From positions 11,332 to 75,331 of the forward strand of contig JBKCGI010000226.1 in the NCBI GenBank assembly GCA_046303515.1: a stretch of DNA of 64,000 bases, in the 5' to 3' direction. Under the pieces are notes generated by a model that ran no database searches, was not told the DNA's origin, and worked only from the letters and a program-made list of their open reading frames with translations. Positions 50,113 through 59,595 of the stretch are shown piece by piece. The first letter of the stretch is position 1, and each line of letters starts with the position of its first letter. This stretch comes from M2408 sp046303515. GTDB taxonomy: Bacteria > Bacteroidota > Bacteroidia > Flavobacteriales_D > Crocinitomicaceae. The position numbers and the translations under genes are program-made.

Positions 50113-53100
50113 ATGAAAAATTTCTTCCAAAAAAATTGGGTACATTTTGCCATAATAGCAATTTTATTTATAGTTACTTACTTTTATTTCAGTCCACAAT
50201 TTGATGGTTATGGATTAAAACAACACGATATTGAGATGCATAAAGGTATGTCAAGCGAAGTTGTTGACTATAGAGAAAGAACGGGAAGTGAAACTTTGTG
50301 GACAAATTCAATGTTTGGAGGGATGCCAACGATGCAGATATCTCTTTTGTATGAGGGTAATTATATTGCAGAAAGTGTTACAGCATTTTTGAAAACACTT
50401 CCTCCACCAGCTGGGGTTGTCTTTTTATACATGATTTGCTTTTACATCTTCGCAATGTGTTTGCGCTTAAATCCTTGGGTAGGTTTACTTGGAGCAATTG
50501 CATTCGGATTTTCATCTTATGACATTATTATCATTCAAGCAGGGCACAACTCCAAAGCATTAGCAGTTGCATTTATGGCTCCAGTAGTAGGTGCGTTTAT
50601 TATGGCCTATCAGCGGAATATGAAGTGGGGAATTTTACTTTCGGCCCTTTTTATGACGTTTGAAATTTCCATGAATCACTTGCAAGTGACTTATTATTTG
50701 GGTATTTTGATGCTTGGTTTAGGTCTTGTAATGTTTTTAGATGCGATTAAAAGAAAAGCATTTAAATCTTTTTTCATCACTACAGGAGGAATTGTAATTG
50801 CTTATATTTTGGCTGTTGTAATCAATTATGGAAATATTTCGCTTACAAATGACTATTCAAAACACACGATTCGTGGTGGCAACGATATCACTACAAACCC
50901 TGATGGAACATCGAATAAAGGAAATTCAACATCAGGATTAGACAAAGATTATGTTACGCAATGGAGTTACGGAATTGGTGAATCATTCACATTAATTTCT
51001 CCTTATGTAAAAGGTGGTGGAACAGTTACTTTGGCGGATAGTCCATTTGCAGAAGACGCTCAAAATTTAGACATGGATGCTGAAAAGTTGAATGGTGTGA
51101 TGAATTTTCCTGTTTATTGGGGAGATCAACCAATGACTTCAGGTCCAGTTTATGTTGGTATAATTGTTGCGCTTTTAGCATTTTTGGCTCTGGTATTTGT
51201 TAAAAACCCAATTAAATGGGCATTACTAGCGGTAACTGCATTGACTTTAGCACTTTCCTGGGGTAAAAACTTCATGGGATTAACCGATTTTTTCTTGGAC
51301 AATGTGCCTGGATACAACAAATTTAGAGCGGTAACAATTATTTTGATTGTAGTTGAGTTATGTATTCCAATTTTGGGTGTATTGTTCTTAAATTACATTG
51401 TAAAAGAAAGAGAAGCAATTGTAGCTCAAAAGAAAAAATTCTTTATTGCAGCTGGAGCATTTGTAGCCTTCTTATTTATTGTGAAAATGGTTGGCTTAGG
51501 TGATAATTTCATGTCACCAAATGACACAGCCCAATTCAAGCAAATTGAAGATGCAAAAGAAAACATCAAATCCGGAATCAAAGGTCAAATCATGCAAATG
51601 AGTCCTGCAGATCAACAGAAATATGGTGTAAATGTTAATGATCCTGCTCAAATGGAGCAATTTGTTGAATCACAGTACGAACAATATGTTTCTACTAATA
51701 ATTTACAGCAATTAAAAGTATCTCAAAGCGATGTAAAGGTTGTGAGAGAATCGATTTTTGACTCTAGTATGAATCGCTCGCTATTGTTTTCTGTTTTAGC
51801 TTTAGGAATTTTGGCTTTATTGTTTTTCACACAATTGCCTTCTTTGGTTATTGTTGGAGGTTTAACAGTTTTGGTTGCAGCGGACTTAATTCCTGTAGCA
51901 ACCAACTATTTGGGTAAACAAGAACAAGGTTCAGGTTATAAATACTGGGATTTAAAAGGGAATACCTTATATCCAATTAGTGCGAATACTGCGGATTTGC
52001 AAATCATGGAGATCGAAACATCTTTAAACCCAAATCTGAAAGCTAAAGTATCGGCTGGAGAAAAATCGGGCGCAACAAAAGCAGATGAATTAGCTTTGAG
52101 TGGAGGAGAAAAAAACAGGGTAATCGATTCATACAAATTTGCTGCTTTAAATAGAAATACAAATTACAGAGTATTTGACGTGAGAGGAAATTTTGGTAGT
52201 GCAAATGCTTCTTATTTCCATAAATCTTTAGGTGGATACCACGGTGCAAAATTGAGAAATATTCAGAATGTTTTTGAATACCATTTGTCAAAAAACAACA
52301 ATAAAGTATATGATATTTTAAATGTCAAATATTTCATCCAACAAGATGATAAAGGAAATTATCAAGCTTCTCCAAACATGTCTGCAGCAGGAAATGCGTG
52401 GTTTGTGAAAAGAATTGAAACGTTTGCTACGCCAAATGATGAAATCAGAGCTTTAGGGAATCAATTTGAGGTGAAAAACATAGGACAAGGTGTTTTAGTT
52501 GTGAATGGAGCTCAAAAAACGGATGCTAAAGTTTATGGTTCTGAATCAATGAAATATGTTTTGCAGGGAGATAGTTTAGATGTTCCTTTAACAAACGGAA
52601 TGTCTGAAGGAATGGAAGCCTATTTCGTTATGGATATCAATGGAAAAACGAATTTAGTTCCAAAAATGACTTTAGTGAACGATACTGCGAAATCATTCTT
52701 GAAATTAGTTGAATTGAAAGTTACAAATGAATTCAAGCCAACAGAAGAAGTGGTGATGTTGAATTCAGAAGCACAAAAAGTTGGAGCGAGACAATTTTCT
52801 GGTGAAGGAAAAATCGTAATGACAAGTTATGCGCCAAATAAGATTACGTATTCTGCAGAAGCAAAAGGAAAACAATTTGCAGTTTTTTCAGAAATATATT
52901 ATCCAGAAGGTTGGACTGCAACAATTGATGGTAAAGAAGTTGATATCAGAAAAGCGGATTATTTATTGAGAGGTTTGGAAATTCCTGCTGGAAAACATAA
53001 AATTGAATTTTCATTCATGTTACCGAAATACCAAAAAGCTGGTACTTGGGCAATGTTGGGTAATTTGATCATTATTTTTGCTTTGATTGTTGGAATTGTT

Positions 53101-53136
53101 TTGGATTTGAGAAAGAAAAGGGAAATCAAAAATTAA
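50113..53136 (+). CDS. YfhO-family multi-pass membrane protein
   Basis: A 1007-residue protein with about 13-14 helices in two blocks (roughly 9-25, 95-240, 345-465, 550-600 and a last one at 975-997). The family (GT-C-like, relatives of Bacillus YfhO) is linked to glycosylation of lipoteichoic acid or other polymers; catalytic acidic residues near the N-terminal loop include the DIEMHKG segment. The long, soluble periplasmic part (about 640-960) ends in strands such as FAVFSEIYYPEGWTATIDGKEV, typical of the family. First gene of the glycan cluster. Confidence 0.88.
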   Translation: MKNFFQKNWVHFAIIAILFIVTYFYFSPQFDGYGLKQHDIEMHKGMSSEVVDYRERTGSETLWTNSMFGGMPTMQISLLYEGNYIAESVTAFLKTLPPPAGVVFLYMICFYIFAMCLRLNPWVGLLGAIAFGFSSYDIIIIQAGHNSKALAVAFMAPVVGAFIMAYQRNMKWGILLSALFMTFEISMNHLQVTYYLGILMLGLGLVMFLDAIKRKAFKSFFITTGGIVIAYILAVVINYGNISLTNDYSKHTIRGGNDITTNPDGTSNKGNSTSGLDKDYVTQWSYGIGESFTLISPYVKGGGTVTLADSPFAEDAQNLDMDAEKLNGVMNFPVYWGDQPMTSGPVYVGIIVALLAFLALVFVKNPIKWALLAVTALTLALSWGKNFMGLTDFFLDNVPGYNKFRAVTIILIVVELCIPILGVLFLNYIVKEREAIVAQKKKFFIAAGAFVAFLFIVKMVGLGDNFMSPNDTAQFKQIEDAKENIKSGIKGQIMQMSPADQQKYGVNVNDPAQMEQFVESQYEQYVSTNNLQQLKVSQSDVKVVRESIFDSSMNRSLLFSVLALGILALLFFTQLPSLVIVGGLTVLVAADLIPVATNYLGKQEQGSGYKYWDLKGNTLYPISANTADLQIMEIETSLNPNLKAKVSAGEKSGATKADELALSGGEKNRVIDSYKFAALNRNTNYRVFDVRGNFGSANASYFHKSLGGYHGAKLRNIQNVFEYHLSKNNNKVYDILNVKYFIQQDDKGNYQASPNMSAAGNAWFVKRIETFATPNDEIRALGNQFEVKNIGQGVLVVNGAQKTDAKVYGSESMKYVLQGDSLDVPLTNGMSEGMEAYFVMDINGKTNLVPKMTLVNDTAKSFLKLVELKVTNEFKPTEEVVMLNSEAQKVGARQFSGEGKIVMTSYAPNKITYSAEAKGKQFAVFSEIYYPEGWTATIDGKEVDIRKADYLLRGLEIPAGKHKIEFSFMLPKYQKAGTWAMLGNLIIIFALIVGIVLDLRKKREIKN

Positions 53137-53156
53137 TATTTTAAGGATCTTGTAAC

Positions 53157-53738
53157 ATGAGTTTAAAAAACAAAATTTCAAAAAAAATTTCAGTTTTATT
53201 GAATTTACTTTCAAAACCAGTTATGTTTCAAGGTAAAAGTTTACCCTTTGAAAAAGACATAAAGGATACAAGAATTTCGTCAACAACTTTTATTGATTAT
53301 CCTCAAAATTTAAAAATTGGTGAAAACGTTTTTGTTGGACAATTTAATTTTATTGAAGCGAGTAATGAAATCAGTATAGGAGAAGGCTGTCAAATTACAA
53401 ATTATGTGACGATGACAACGCATTCCAGTCACGATGCAATTCGTATTTATGGTTCAAATTACCGCCAAGAAAAAGAATTTAAAGTTTACCAAAGAGGATC
53501 AATTCATATTGGAAATTATTCCTACATAGGACCTTACAGTTTAATTACTCCAGGTACAACGATAGGAAAAGGTTGTATCGTTCATTCTTACAGCTTACTT
53601 AAGGGAGATTATCCTGATTTTTCAATTATTAAAGGAAATCCAGGAATTGTTGTTGGTGATACACGTGAAAGAGATGAAGCAATTTTGGCAGAGTATCCTG
53701 AATTGCGTAAATTTCACTTCATGAATACTGAAAAATGA
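53157..53738 (+). CDS. left-handed beta-helix acyltransferase
   Basis: A 193-residue sugar O- or N-acetyltransferase-like protein of the hexapeptide-repeat family. Repeats of the (I/L)G-x-x-x-x type run from about 57 to 160, for example KIGENVFVG, SIGEGCQIT, HIGNYSYIGPYSLITPGTTIGKGCIV; the HSSHDA segment carries the catalytic-type histidine. Substrate unknown, presumably a sugar of the surface polymer built by the neighbours. Its stop overlaps the glycosyltransferase start (ATGA). Confidence 0.87.
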   Translation: MSLKNKISKKISVLLNLLSKPVMFQGKSLPFEKDIKDTRISSTTFIDYPQNLKIGENVFVGQFNFIEASNEISIGEGCQITNYVTMTTHSSHDAIRIYGSNYRQEKEFKVYQRGSIHIGNYSYIGPYSLITPGTTIGKGCIVHSYSLLKGDYPDFSIIKGNPGIVVGDTRERDEAILAEYPELRKFHFMNTEK

Positions 53739-54781
53739 AAAAGTTAATACTTTTTGGTCCAAATTCCGTTCATGTTTCAAATTACATTGATTTGATTGAA
53801 GGATATTTTGATGAAATTTTAGTGTTAACTGATGGTGAAAACAAAAATATAACCAAATACAAACAGGTTGTTGTTTCATTTGCAATTAGAAATCCCTTTC
53901 AAAATAAGAAAACGATTAAAGAAATTGAAAAGCAAATAATAGATTTTAAACCTGATGTAATTCATTTACACAACATCGGAACAGGAGCATTTTTGTTAGA
54001 AAAAGCGACACGAAATTTGTCCATTCCTAAAATTGCAACGGCGTGGGGGAGTGATGTTTTAGTTGCTCCTAAAAGAAGTTTTATCTTTCGTAAAATATTA
54101 TCAAATGTTTTCGCAAATTTTAATTATTTCACTTCTGATGCTTTATTTATGGCTTACGAGATGCAAAAAATGTCCTCCAAAAATTTAGACATTACGATTG
54201 CGAATTTTGGTGTTGAGGAAGTTCAAGTTGATTTTAGTAAAAAAGAAAATATAGTCTATTCGAATCGACTACACAACGATTTATATAACATAGATTTAAT
54301 AATTGATTTGTTTTGTGATTTTCTAGAAAATGAAACTCATAAAGATTGGAAATTAATCATTGCAGCGACTGGAAATAATACAGAAAACTTAAAAGAAAAG
54401 GCTAGTAAATCCAAATTTAGCAATCAAATTGAATTTGTTGGTTGGATAGATCAAGCACAAAATCAAGCTTGGTATAAAAAAGCAAAAATTTACATATCGA
54501 TTCCAAAAAGTGATGGAACTTCAATAGGTTTATTAGAAGCAATGGAAAATGCTTGTATTCCTATCGTATCCAATTTACCGGCAAATAACGAATGGATTAC
54601 GGATGGTTACAATGGTTTAGTTTTTCAAAATGGAAATCAAAAACCTTTTGAAAAAGCCTTGAATTTAGATTTTAATAAAATAGCTGAAATCAATCGTGAA
54701 ATTATCAAAATGAATGGTTTAAAAGCTACGAATAGGGCTAAGTTTATTTCAATTTACGATCGAATTAAAGATTCCAAGTAA
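53735..54781 (+). CDS. family 4-type glycosyltransferase (GT-B)
   Basis: A 348-residue sugar transferase. N-terminal region DVIHLHNIGTGAFLLEKA is the GT4 acceptor domain, and the C-terminal donor domain carries YISIPKSDGTSIGLLEAMENACIPIVSN (GT4 signature with the E-x7-E glutamates in this segment) after WIDQAQNQAWYKKA. Donor and acceptor unknown. Overlaps the acyltransferase stop and ends at the base before the flippase ATG (AGTAAATG), so the cluster is strongly coupled. Confidence 0.9.
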   Translation: MKKLILFGPNSVHVSNYIDLIEGYFDEILVLTDGENKNITKYKQVVVSFAIRNPFQNKKTIKEIEKQIIDFKPDVIHLHNIGTGAFLLEKATRNLSIPKIATAWGSDVLVAPKRSFIFRKILSNVFANFNYFTSDALFMAYEMQKMSSKNLDITIANFGVEEVQVDFSKKENIVYSNRLHNDLYNIDLIIDLFCDFLENETHKDWKLIIAATGNNTENLKEKASKSKFSNQIEFVGWIDQAQNQAWYKKAKIYISIPKSDGTSIGLLEAMENACIPIVSNLPANNEWITDGYNGLVFQNGNQKPFEKALNLDFNKIAEINREIIKMNGLKATNRAKFISIYDRIKDSK

Positions 54782-56275
54782 ATGGGATTTATTCAAAAAC
54801 ATGCTTTCAGATCTATGCTTATTTCCTATGTGGGATTGGTTTTAGGTTATTTAAATAAAGCTGTTTTATTCCTAATCATTCTTTCAACGGAACAAATAGG
54901 TTTGGTGAATTTGATTTTGTCTTTGGGATTATTGTTTTCTCAATTATCGAATTTAGGTACAATCAACGCTGTTATTAAATTTTTGCCTTTCTTTAAGAAT
55001 AATGAACTCAAAAAAAGTTCCTTTTTTAACCTAAATCTCAAAATTGTAATCGGTGGAATTATTCTTTTTTCCTTAAGTTTATTTCTACTTCGCGATATTG
55101 TAATTGATGCTTATAGCGAAAAATCAATCCTATTTGTGCAAAATTATTTTTGGGTAGTTCCAATTGGTGTAGCAAATGTCTTTTTTGTATTATTTGAAAG
55201 TTACTTAAGAGCGCACCATAAAAATGTCATTTCAGTTTTTCTGAATGATTTTTTGTTGCGTTTATTTGTAACGATTTTACTTTTTCTATTGTGGTTTAAA
55301 TGGATTGATTTTAATTATTTTCTAGTTCTCCATTGCCTGATTTATTTCATCCCAACAATTGTTTTATTGATTGTTATTTTAAATAGTAAAACCTATTCTT
55401 TGAATAACAAACAACTGAAACTTTCAAGTACATTTAAGAAAATAATCATTAATTACAGTTTATTTAGTTACACAAATACGCTTGGAATCTTAATTGTAAC
55501 TACAATGGATACGATGATGATTGCCTATTACAATGGTTTAGGAGATACGGGAGTGTATACCACAATTTTATATTTAATAAGTGCTCTAACAATTCCTTAT
55601 CGTTCTTTAGTTCGTGTTAGTGAACCATTAATTCCAAAATATTGGAAGGAGAAAAATTATGAAGAAATGGAAAATTTATACCGTAAAGTAAGTTCTATTT
55701 CTTTAATCATAATTTTATATATGTTTATGCTGATTTGGCTAAATAGAAATGAATTGTTTAGCCTATTAAAAACGGAATATTTAGCGGGAATCTGGGTGTT
55801 TTTCTTTTTGATGATTGGTAAAATTATTGATATGTACTTTGGATTAAATGGACTAATTCTCGTCACTTCTAAAAAGTATAAGTATGACATGATTTTTACC
55901 TTAAGTTTATTGGTAATTGTTTTTACACTCAATTGTTTTTTGATTCCAATTTATGGCATGGTTGGAGCTGCAATTTCAACTAGTTTTGCCTTGTTGATTT
56001 ATAATTTTGGAAGAATGATTTTTGTTTTTGTTGCTTATAAAATGCATCCATTCTCAATGAAACAAATTTGGGTTTTCGTACTTTTTGGTTCTGTTTTTAG
56101 CATGATTGAATTATTGCCAGCTTTTTCACAAAACAAATTCTTGATTTTGGGCATAAACACCCTTTTAATTAGTTTATTATTCTTAGGTTCTGTTTTTATC
56201 TTAAAATTAGAGCCAGAAATAAACAGCTATATCAAAAAAGGCTTTAACTTTGTTTTTAAAATACTTAAAAAATGA
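54782..56275 (+). CDS. Wzx-like polysaccharide flippase (oligosaccharide export)
   Basis: A 497-residue integral membrane protein of the MOP/Wzx/RfbX superfamily with about 14 helices and short loops. Flips lipid-linked sugars across the inner membrane. Helix clusters are clear at 10-70, 90-170, 200-260, 275-330, 360-440 and 455-490. Two tryptophan/basic sites in loops fit the family, but there is no diagnostic motif. Follows the GT4 gene with no gap and overlaps the start of the next gene (ATGA). Confidence 0.9.
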   Translation: MGFIQKHAFRSMLISYVGLVLGYLNKAVLFLIILSTEQIGLVNLILSLGLLFSQLSNLGTINAVIKFLPFFKNNELKKSSFFNLNLKIVIGGIILFSLSLFLLRDIVIDAYSEKSILFVQNYFWVVPIGVANVFFVLFESYLRAHHKNVISVFLNDFLLRLFVTILLFLLWFKWIDFNYFLVLHCLIYFIPTIVLLIVILNSKTYSLNNKQLKLSSTFKKIIINYSLFSYTNTLGILIVTTMDTMMIAYYNGLGDTGVYTTILYLISALTIPYRSLVRVSEPLIPKYWKEKNYEEMENLYRKVSSISLIIILYMFMLIWLNRNELFSLLKTEYLAGIWVFFFLMIGKIIDMYFGLNGLILVTSKKYKYDMIFTLSLLVIVFTLNCFLIPIYGMVGAAISTSFALLIYNFGRMIFVFVAYKMHPFSMKQIWVFVLFGSVFSMIELLPAFSQNKFLILGINTLLISLLFLGSVFILKLEPEINSYIKKGFNFVFKILKK

Positions 56276-56727
56276 AAATCATTACCTTATCTACTTTTTT
56301 ACTTTTGTCTTTTCTTTCCTTTTCTCAAACAATCTTAAAAATTGAAGATTCAGAGCAAAAATACAGAAAAGATTCTCTTCAAGAAGTTTATTTCAATCGC
56401 ATTTTTTCTGACGAAATTACAACGTGTTTTGATGTATCACAAGAAATGTTTATTGTGGAATGGTCCAAGTTTACGCGAGCAGTTTCGAAATATTTACATG
56501 AGCAAAATTTCGTTTGGGGTAAAAAGTATTTAGGAAATATTGAGGTGTATTTCAATAAAGATGAGAAAATTGAATTTTTCTTTTTAACAATGCGAGATAA
56601 AGAATATCCGCAAGAACAATACGATAAATTATTTGCTCTTCTCAAACAATTCGCACAAGAATACACTTTTAAAATCGATGCTAAAATTCCATTTTCAAAT
56701 TCTGGAACGATAACCTTTATTGATTAA
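56272..56727 (+). CDS. small secreted protein of unknown function
   Basis: A 151-residue exported protein: signal peptide ending near residue 19 (LLLSFLSFSQ), then mixed helix and strand with one pair of aromatic-rich segments (WGKKYLGNIEVYFNKDEKIEFFFLTM). No family recognised. Its start overlaps the flippase stop (ATGA), so it is expressed with the glycan cluster; whether it modifies or chaperones the polymer is unknown. Confidence 0.72.
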   Translation: MKIITLSTFLLLSFLSFSQTILKIEDSEQKYRKDSLQEVYFNRIFSDEITTCFDVSQEMFIVEWSKFTRAVSKYLHEQNFVWGKKYLGNIEVYFNKDEKIEFFFLTMRDKEYPQEQYDKLFALLKQFAQEYTFKIDAKIPFSNSGTITFID

Positions 56728-56770
56728 GTCTATCATTTTTTATAAAGGGAACGAGTAAATAGAAATTTAA

Positions 56771-56861
56771 CCACGGATTCACGGATTGATTATTTCGAAC
56801 CAAAGTTTTTGTTTAAAGAAATACATTTATTGTTTTTAATAAATAATCTGTGAATTTGTGG
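56771..56861. repeat. inverted repeat CCACGGATTCACGGATT / AATCTGTGAATTTGTGG
   Basis: 17-nt arms (56771-56787 and 56845-56861) are inverse copies at 14 of 17 positions with a 57-nt loop. This CCACAGATTCACAGATT-type intergenic repeat occurs in many Bacteroidota genomes. Lies between the secreted-protein gene and the symporter gene; no gene in 56728-56927. Confidence 0.7.
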
Positions 56862-56897
56862 CAAAAAAAACAAGAAAAATCTTTTGAAAAAATTGTG

Positions 56898-56905
56898 TAG
56901 ATTTG
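56898..56905 (+). promoter_or_regulatory. -7 box (TAGATTTG) of the symporter gene
   Basis: TAGATTTG fits TAnnTTTG, 22 nt before the ATG. No convincing -33 TTG. Confidence 0.4.
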
Positions 56906-56927
56906 TCTTCCATAAAATCAGTCGTTC

Positions 56928-58454
56928 ATGAGCCCAGTTTTAGTTGCAAGTGTCTTAATTGCTTATTTTCTAATTTTAATCTTGATTTCATATGTGACTT
57001 CAAAAGGGGCGACAAGTGATACTTTTTTTACTGGAAACAGACAAAGTCCTTGGTATTTGGTTGCCTTCGGTATGATTGGTGCATCTTTGTCTGGTGTTAC
57101 TTTTATTTCGGTTCCTGGAAAAGTGGTGAATGAAGGAATGGCCTATTTTCAAATAGTATTAGGCTATGTTTTAGGGTATTTAGTAATAGCAAAAATCCTT
57201 ATGCCACTTTATTACAAAATGAATTTGGTATCAATTTATGAATACCTTAATGATCGATTTGGAATTATAAGCTATAAAATTGGAGCGGGATTTTTTATTT
57301 TATCAAGAACGCTTGGTTCAGCTATTCGACTATATTTGGCAACTGAGGTTTTACAATTGTTTTTATTTGAAGATTTAGGTGTCCCATATTGGGTAACTGC
57401 TTTTACTACTGTTGCTTTAATCTGGGTTTATACCTTTAAAGGTGGGATTAAAACCATCGTATTTACGGATACCTTTCAAACATTCTTTTTAGTCAGTGCC
57501 GTAGTAATTTGCACTGTTATTATTGCGCAAAGTTTAGATTTTTCGTTTTTTGATTTATTTGATTCGATATCAAAAACAAATACAAAAAATGGGTATTCTA
57601 TGACGCGTATTTTCTTTTTTGACGATTACAAATCTCCACTTTTTTTCCCTAAACAATTTTTTGGTGGAATGTTTTTAGCTATTGCTATGACTGGTCTAGA
57701 TCAGGATTTAATGCAAAAGAATTTAACTTGTAAAAACATCAAAGAAGCTCAAAAAAATATGTATTCTTTCACCACAGTATTGGTCATAACTAATTTTTTG
57801 TTTTTAATTTTAGGTGGTGCACTTTATGTTTATGCTCAATCGAAAGGTGTTGCGTTGCCCGAAAAAACAGATCATACCTTCCCAACTTTGGCTTTAAATA
57901 ATTTTGGGACTGTGGCAGGAATCTTTTTTCTACTTGGTATCACAGCTTCTTCGTATGCGAGTGCCGACAGTGCTTTAGCTGCATTGACAACAGGTTTTTG
58001 CATTGACTTTTTGAATTTTAATCGACGGGAAGAGAAGCAAAAACAGCGATTAAAATTGCTTGTTCATATTGGGTTCTCATTGTTGTTTTTAGTCATTATT
58101 TTAGGAACTAAAGCTTATGTAGATGGCCATAAAGGAACCGATTTAATTGGACTAATTTTAAAAGTAGCCGGATATACTTACGGTCCGCTTTTGGGTTTAT
58201 TTTTCTTTGGAATTTTATCCAAACGTATGTTGAGAGAAAAAATAGTTCCCGTAATTTGTATCCTTGTTCCGTTCTTATGTTATTTCATAGATTTATATTC
58301 ACAATCATTTACGGGAGGAATTTTGCAAGAAAATGGAAAATTTAAAGGTGGATATGTCTTTGGAAATGAATTAATTATTTTGAATGGCCTTTTAACATAC
58401 GTGGGCTTATTTCTAATTTCAAAAAATAAAAAAGATGAACTTAGTACTTTGTGA
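56928..58454 (+). CDS. sodium:solute symporter (SSS family)
   Basis: A 508-residue transporter with about 13 helices. SSS features: GATSDTFFTGNRQSPWYLVAFGMIGASLSGVTFISVPGKV (TM1-TM2 with the sodium-site region), AFTTVALIWVYTFKGGIKTIVFTD, GLDQDLMQKNL and the ASSYASADSALAALTTGF segment of TM8. Relatives carry sugars, amino acids or sialic acid; substrate not predictable, though sugar import beside glycan and GlmU-like genes is an attractive guess. The GlmU-like gene overlaps its last 20 nt. Confidence 0.92.
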   Translation: MSPVLVASVLIAYFLILILISYVTSKGATSDTFFTGNRQSPWYLVAFGMIGASLSGVTFISVPGKVVNEGMAYFQIVLGYVLGYLVIAKILMPLYYKMNLVSIYEYLNDRFGIISYKIGAGFFILSRTLGSAIRLYLATEVLQLFLFEDLGVPYWVTAFTTVALIWVYTFKGGIKTIVFTDTFQTFFLVSAVVICTVIIAQSLDFSFFDLFDSISKTNTKNGYSMTRIFFFDDYKSPLFFPKQFFGGMFLAIAMTGLDQDLMQKNLTCKNIKEAQKNMYSFTTVLVITNFLFLILGGALYVYAQSKGVALPEKTDHTFPTLALNNFGTVAGIFFLLGITASSYASADSALAALTTGFCIDFLNFNRREEKQKQRLKLLVHIGFSLLFLVIILGTKAYVDGHKGTDLIGLILKVAGYTYGPLLGLFFFGILSKRMLREKIVPVICILVPFLCYFIDLYSQSFTGGILQENGKFKGGYVFGNELIILNGLLTYVGLFLISKNKKDELSTL

Positions 58455-59568
58455 TGCAGGAAAACATTTGCGATTTGCGCCTTTGACCTTAACTCGTCCT
58501 GTGGGTGATTTAAGAGTCGGAATTTTCACCAATACCGAACGTTGGAAATTTTATGTTCCAAGTGCTGAAATTTTCTTTGAAACAGAAGATTATTTGACGA
58601 CAAAATTCCCGCTTACTTCAAAAGACGATGTTAAAATAAATGCTTGCGTGATTCCAAATGCTCAAGTTGTAGAAGCAGTTTTAGCTTTGAAAGACGGGGA
58701 AGAGTTGTTTGCTGGTGACACTTGGATAGCAAAGAAAGGTTTAGTCTTGACAGAAAAAGTGCAATATACAGATGCTGTTTTTGTTTTAGAAAACAGATGG
58801 GATATCTTTGAAAAAAATGGCGCTATTTTGCAAGCTGATTTTGATGCTTTGACTAAAAATAGAAAAAATCAGCAAATCAGTTCTTCCAACACCATAATTG
58901 GGGATATTAACAATATTTTCCTAGAAGAAGGAGCATCAGTTGAAGCAAGTATTTTAAATGCTAAAACAGGACCAATTTATGTTGGAAAACACGCCGAAGT
59001 GATGGAAGGTTCTATCATTCGTGGTCCTTTTGCTCTGTGCGAGCACGCTGGTACAAAGTTGGGTACAAAAGTTTACGGACCAACAACCATCGGACCTCAT
59101 TGTAAAATTGGGGGAGAGGTTTCAAATGTTGTTTTTCAAGCTTATTCGAACAAAGGACACGATGGCTTTTTAGGAAATTCTGTCATTGGAGAATGGTGTA
59201 ACTTGGGAGCTGATACCAATTCATCAAACTTAAAAAACAATTACTCTAAAGTGAACGCTTATTCTTATGAAACAGGTGAAATCGAAAAAACGAGTTTGCA
59301 ATTCATGGGATTAGTGATGGGAGACCATTCTAAATGCGGAATCAATACCATGTTCAACACAGCTACTGTTGTAGGCGTTTCAGCTAATATTTACGGAGGA
59401 GATTTCCCAGACAAATACATTCCTTCCTTTTCTTGGGGAGGATCAGATGGATTTGTAAAATTTGATAAAAACAAAGCCATTCAAGCTGCATCTGCCATGA
59501 TGGGTAGGAGAGGTGTTAGTTTTACGGAAGGAGATCAAGCAATTTTTGATTTTCTTAGTGAAGATTGA
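58435..59568 (+). CDS. GlmU-like nucleotidyltransferase/acetyltransferase, Bacteroidota type
   Basis: A 377-residue protein of the 'alternative bacterial GlmU' family: N-terminal region MNLVLCDAGKHLRFAPLTLTRPVGDLRVG resembles a degenerate sugar-nucleotidyltransferase, and the C-terminal half is a left-handed beta-helix (hexapeptide repeats from about 155 to 330, for example GKHAEVMEGSIIRGPF, GPTTIGPHCKIGGEVS). Proposed to act in UDP-GlcNAc synthesis, but the N-terminal catalytic glycine-rich loop of true GlmU is not obvious. Starts inside the symporter gene (20-nt overlap), so translation is coupled. Confidence 0.88.
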   Translation: MNLVLCDAGKHLRFAPLTLTRPVGDLRVGIFTNTERWKFYVPSAEIFFETEDYLTTKFPLTSKDDVKINACVIPNAQVVEAVLALKDGEELFAGDTWIAKKGLVLTEKVQYTDAVFVLENRWDIFEKNGAILQADFDALTKNRKNQQISSSNTIIGDINNIFLEEGASVEASILNAKTGPIYVGKHAEVMEGSIIRGPFALCEHAGTKLGTKVYGPTTIGPHCKIGGEVSNVVFQAYSNKGHDGFLGNSVIGEWCNLGADTNSSNLKNNYSKVNAYSYETGEIEKTSLQFMGLVMGDHSKCGINTMFNTATVVGVSANIYGGDFPDKYIPSFSWGGSDGFVKFDKNKAIQAASAMMGRRGVSFTEGDQAIFDFLSED

Positions 59569-59595
59569 AAATATACATTTTAAACATTTACTTGA

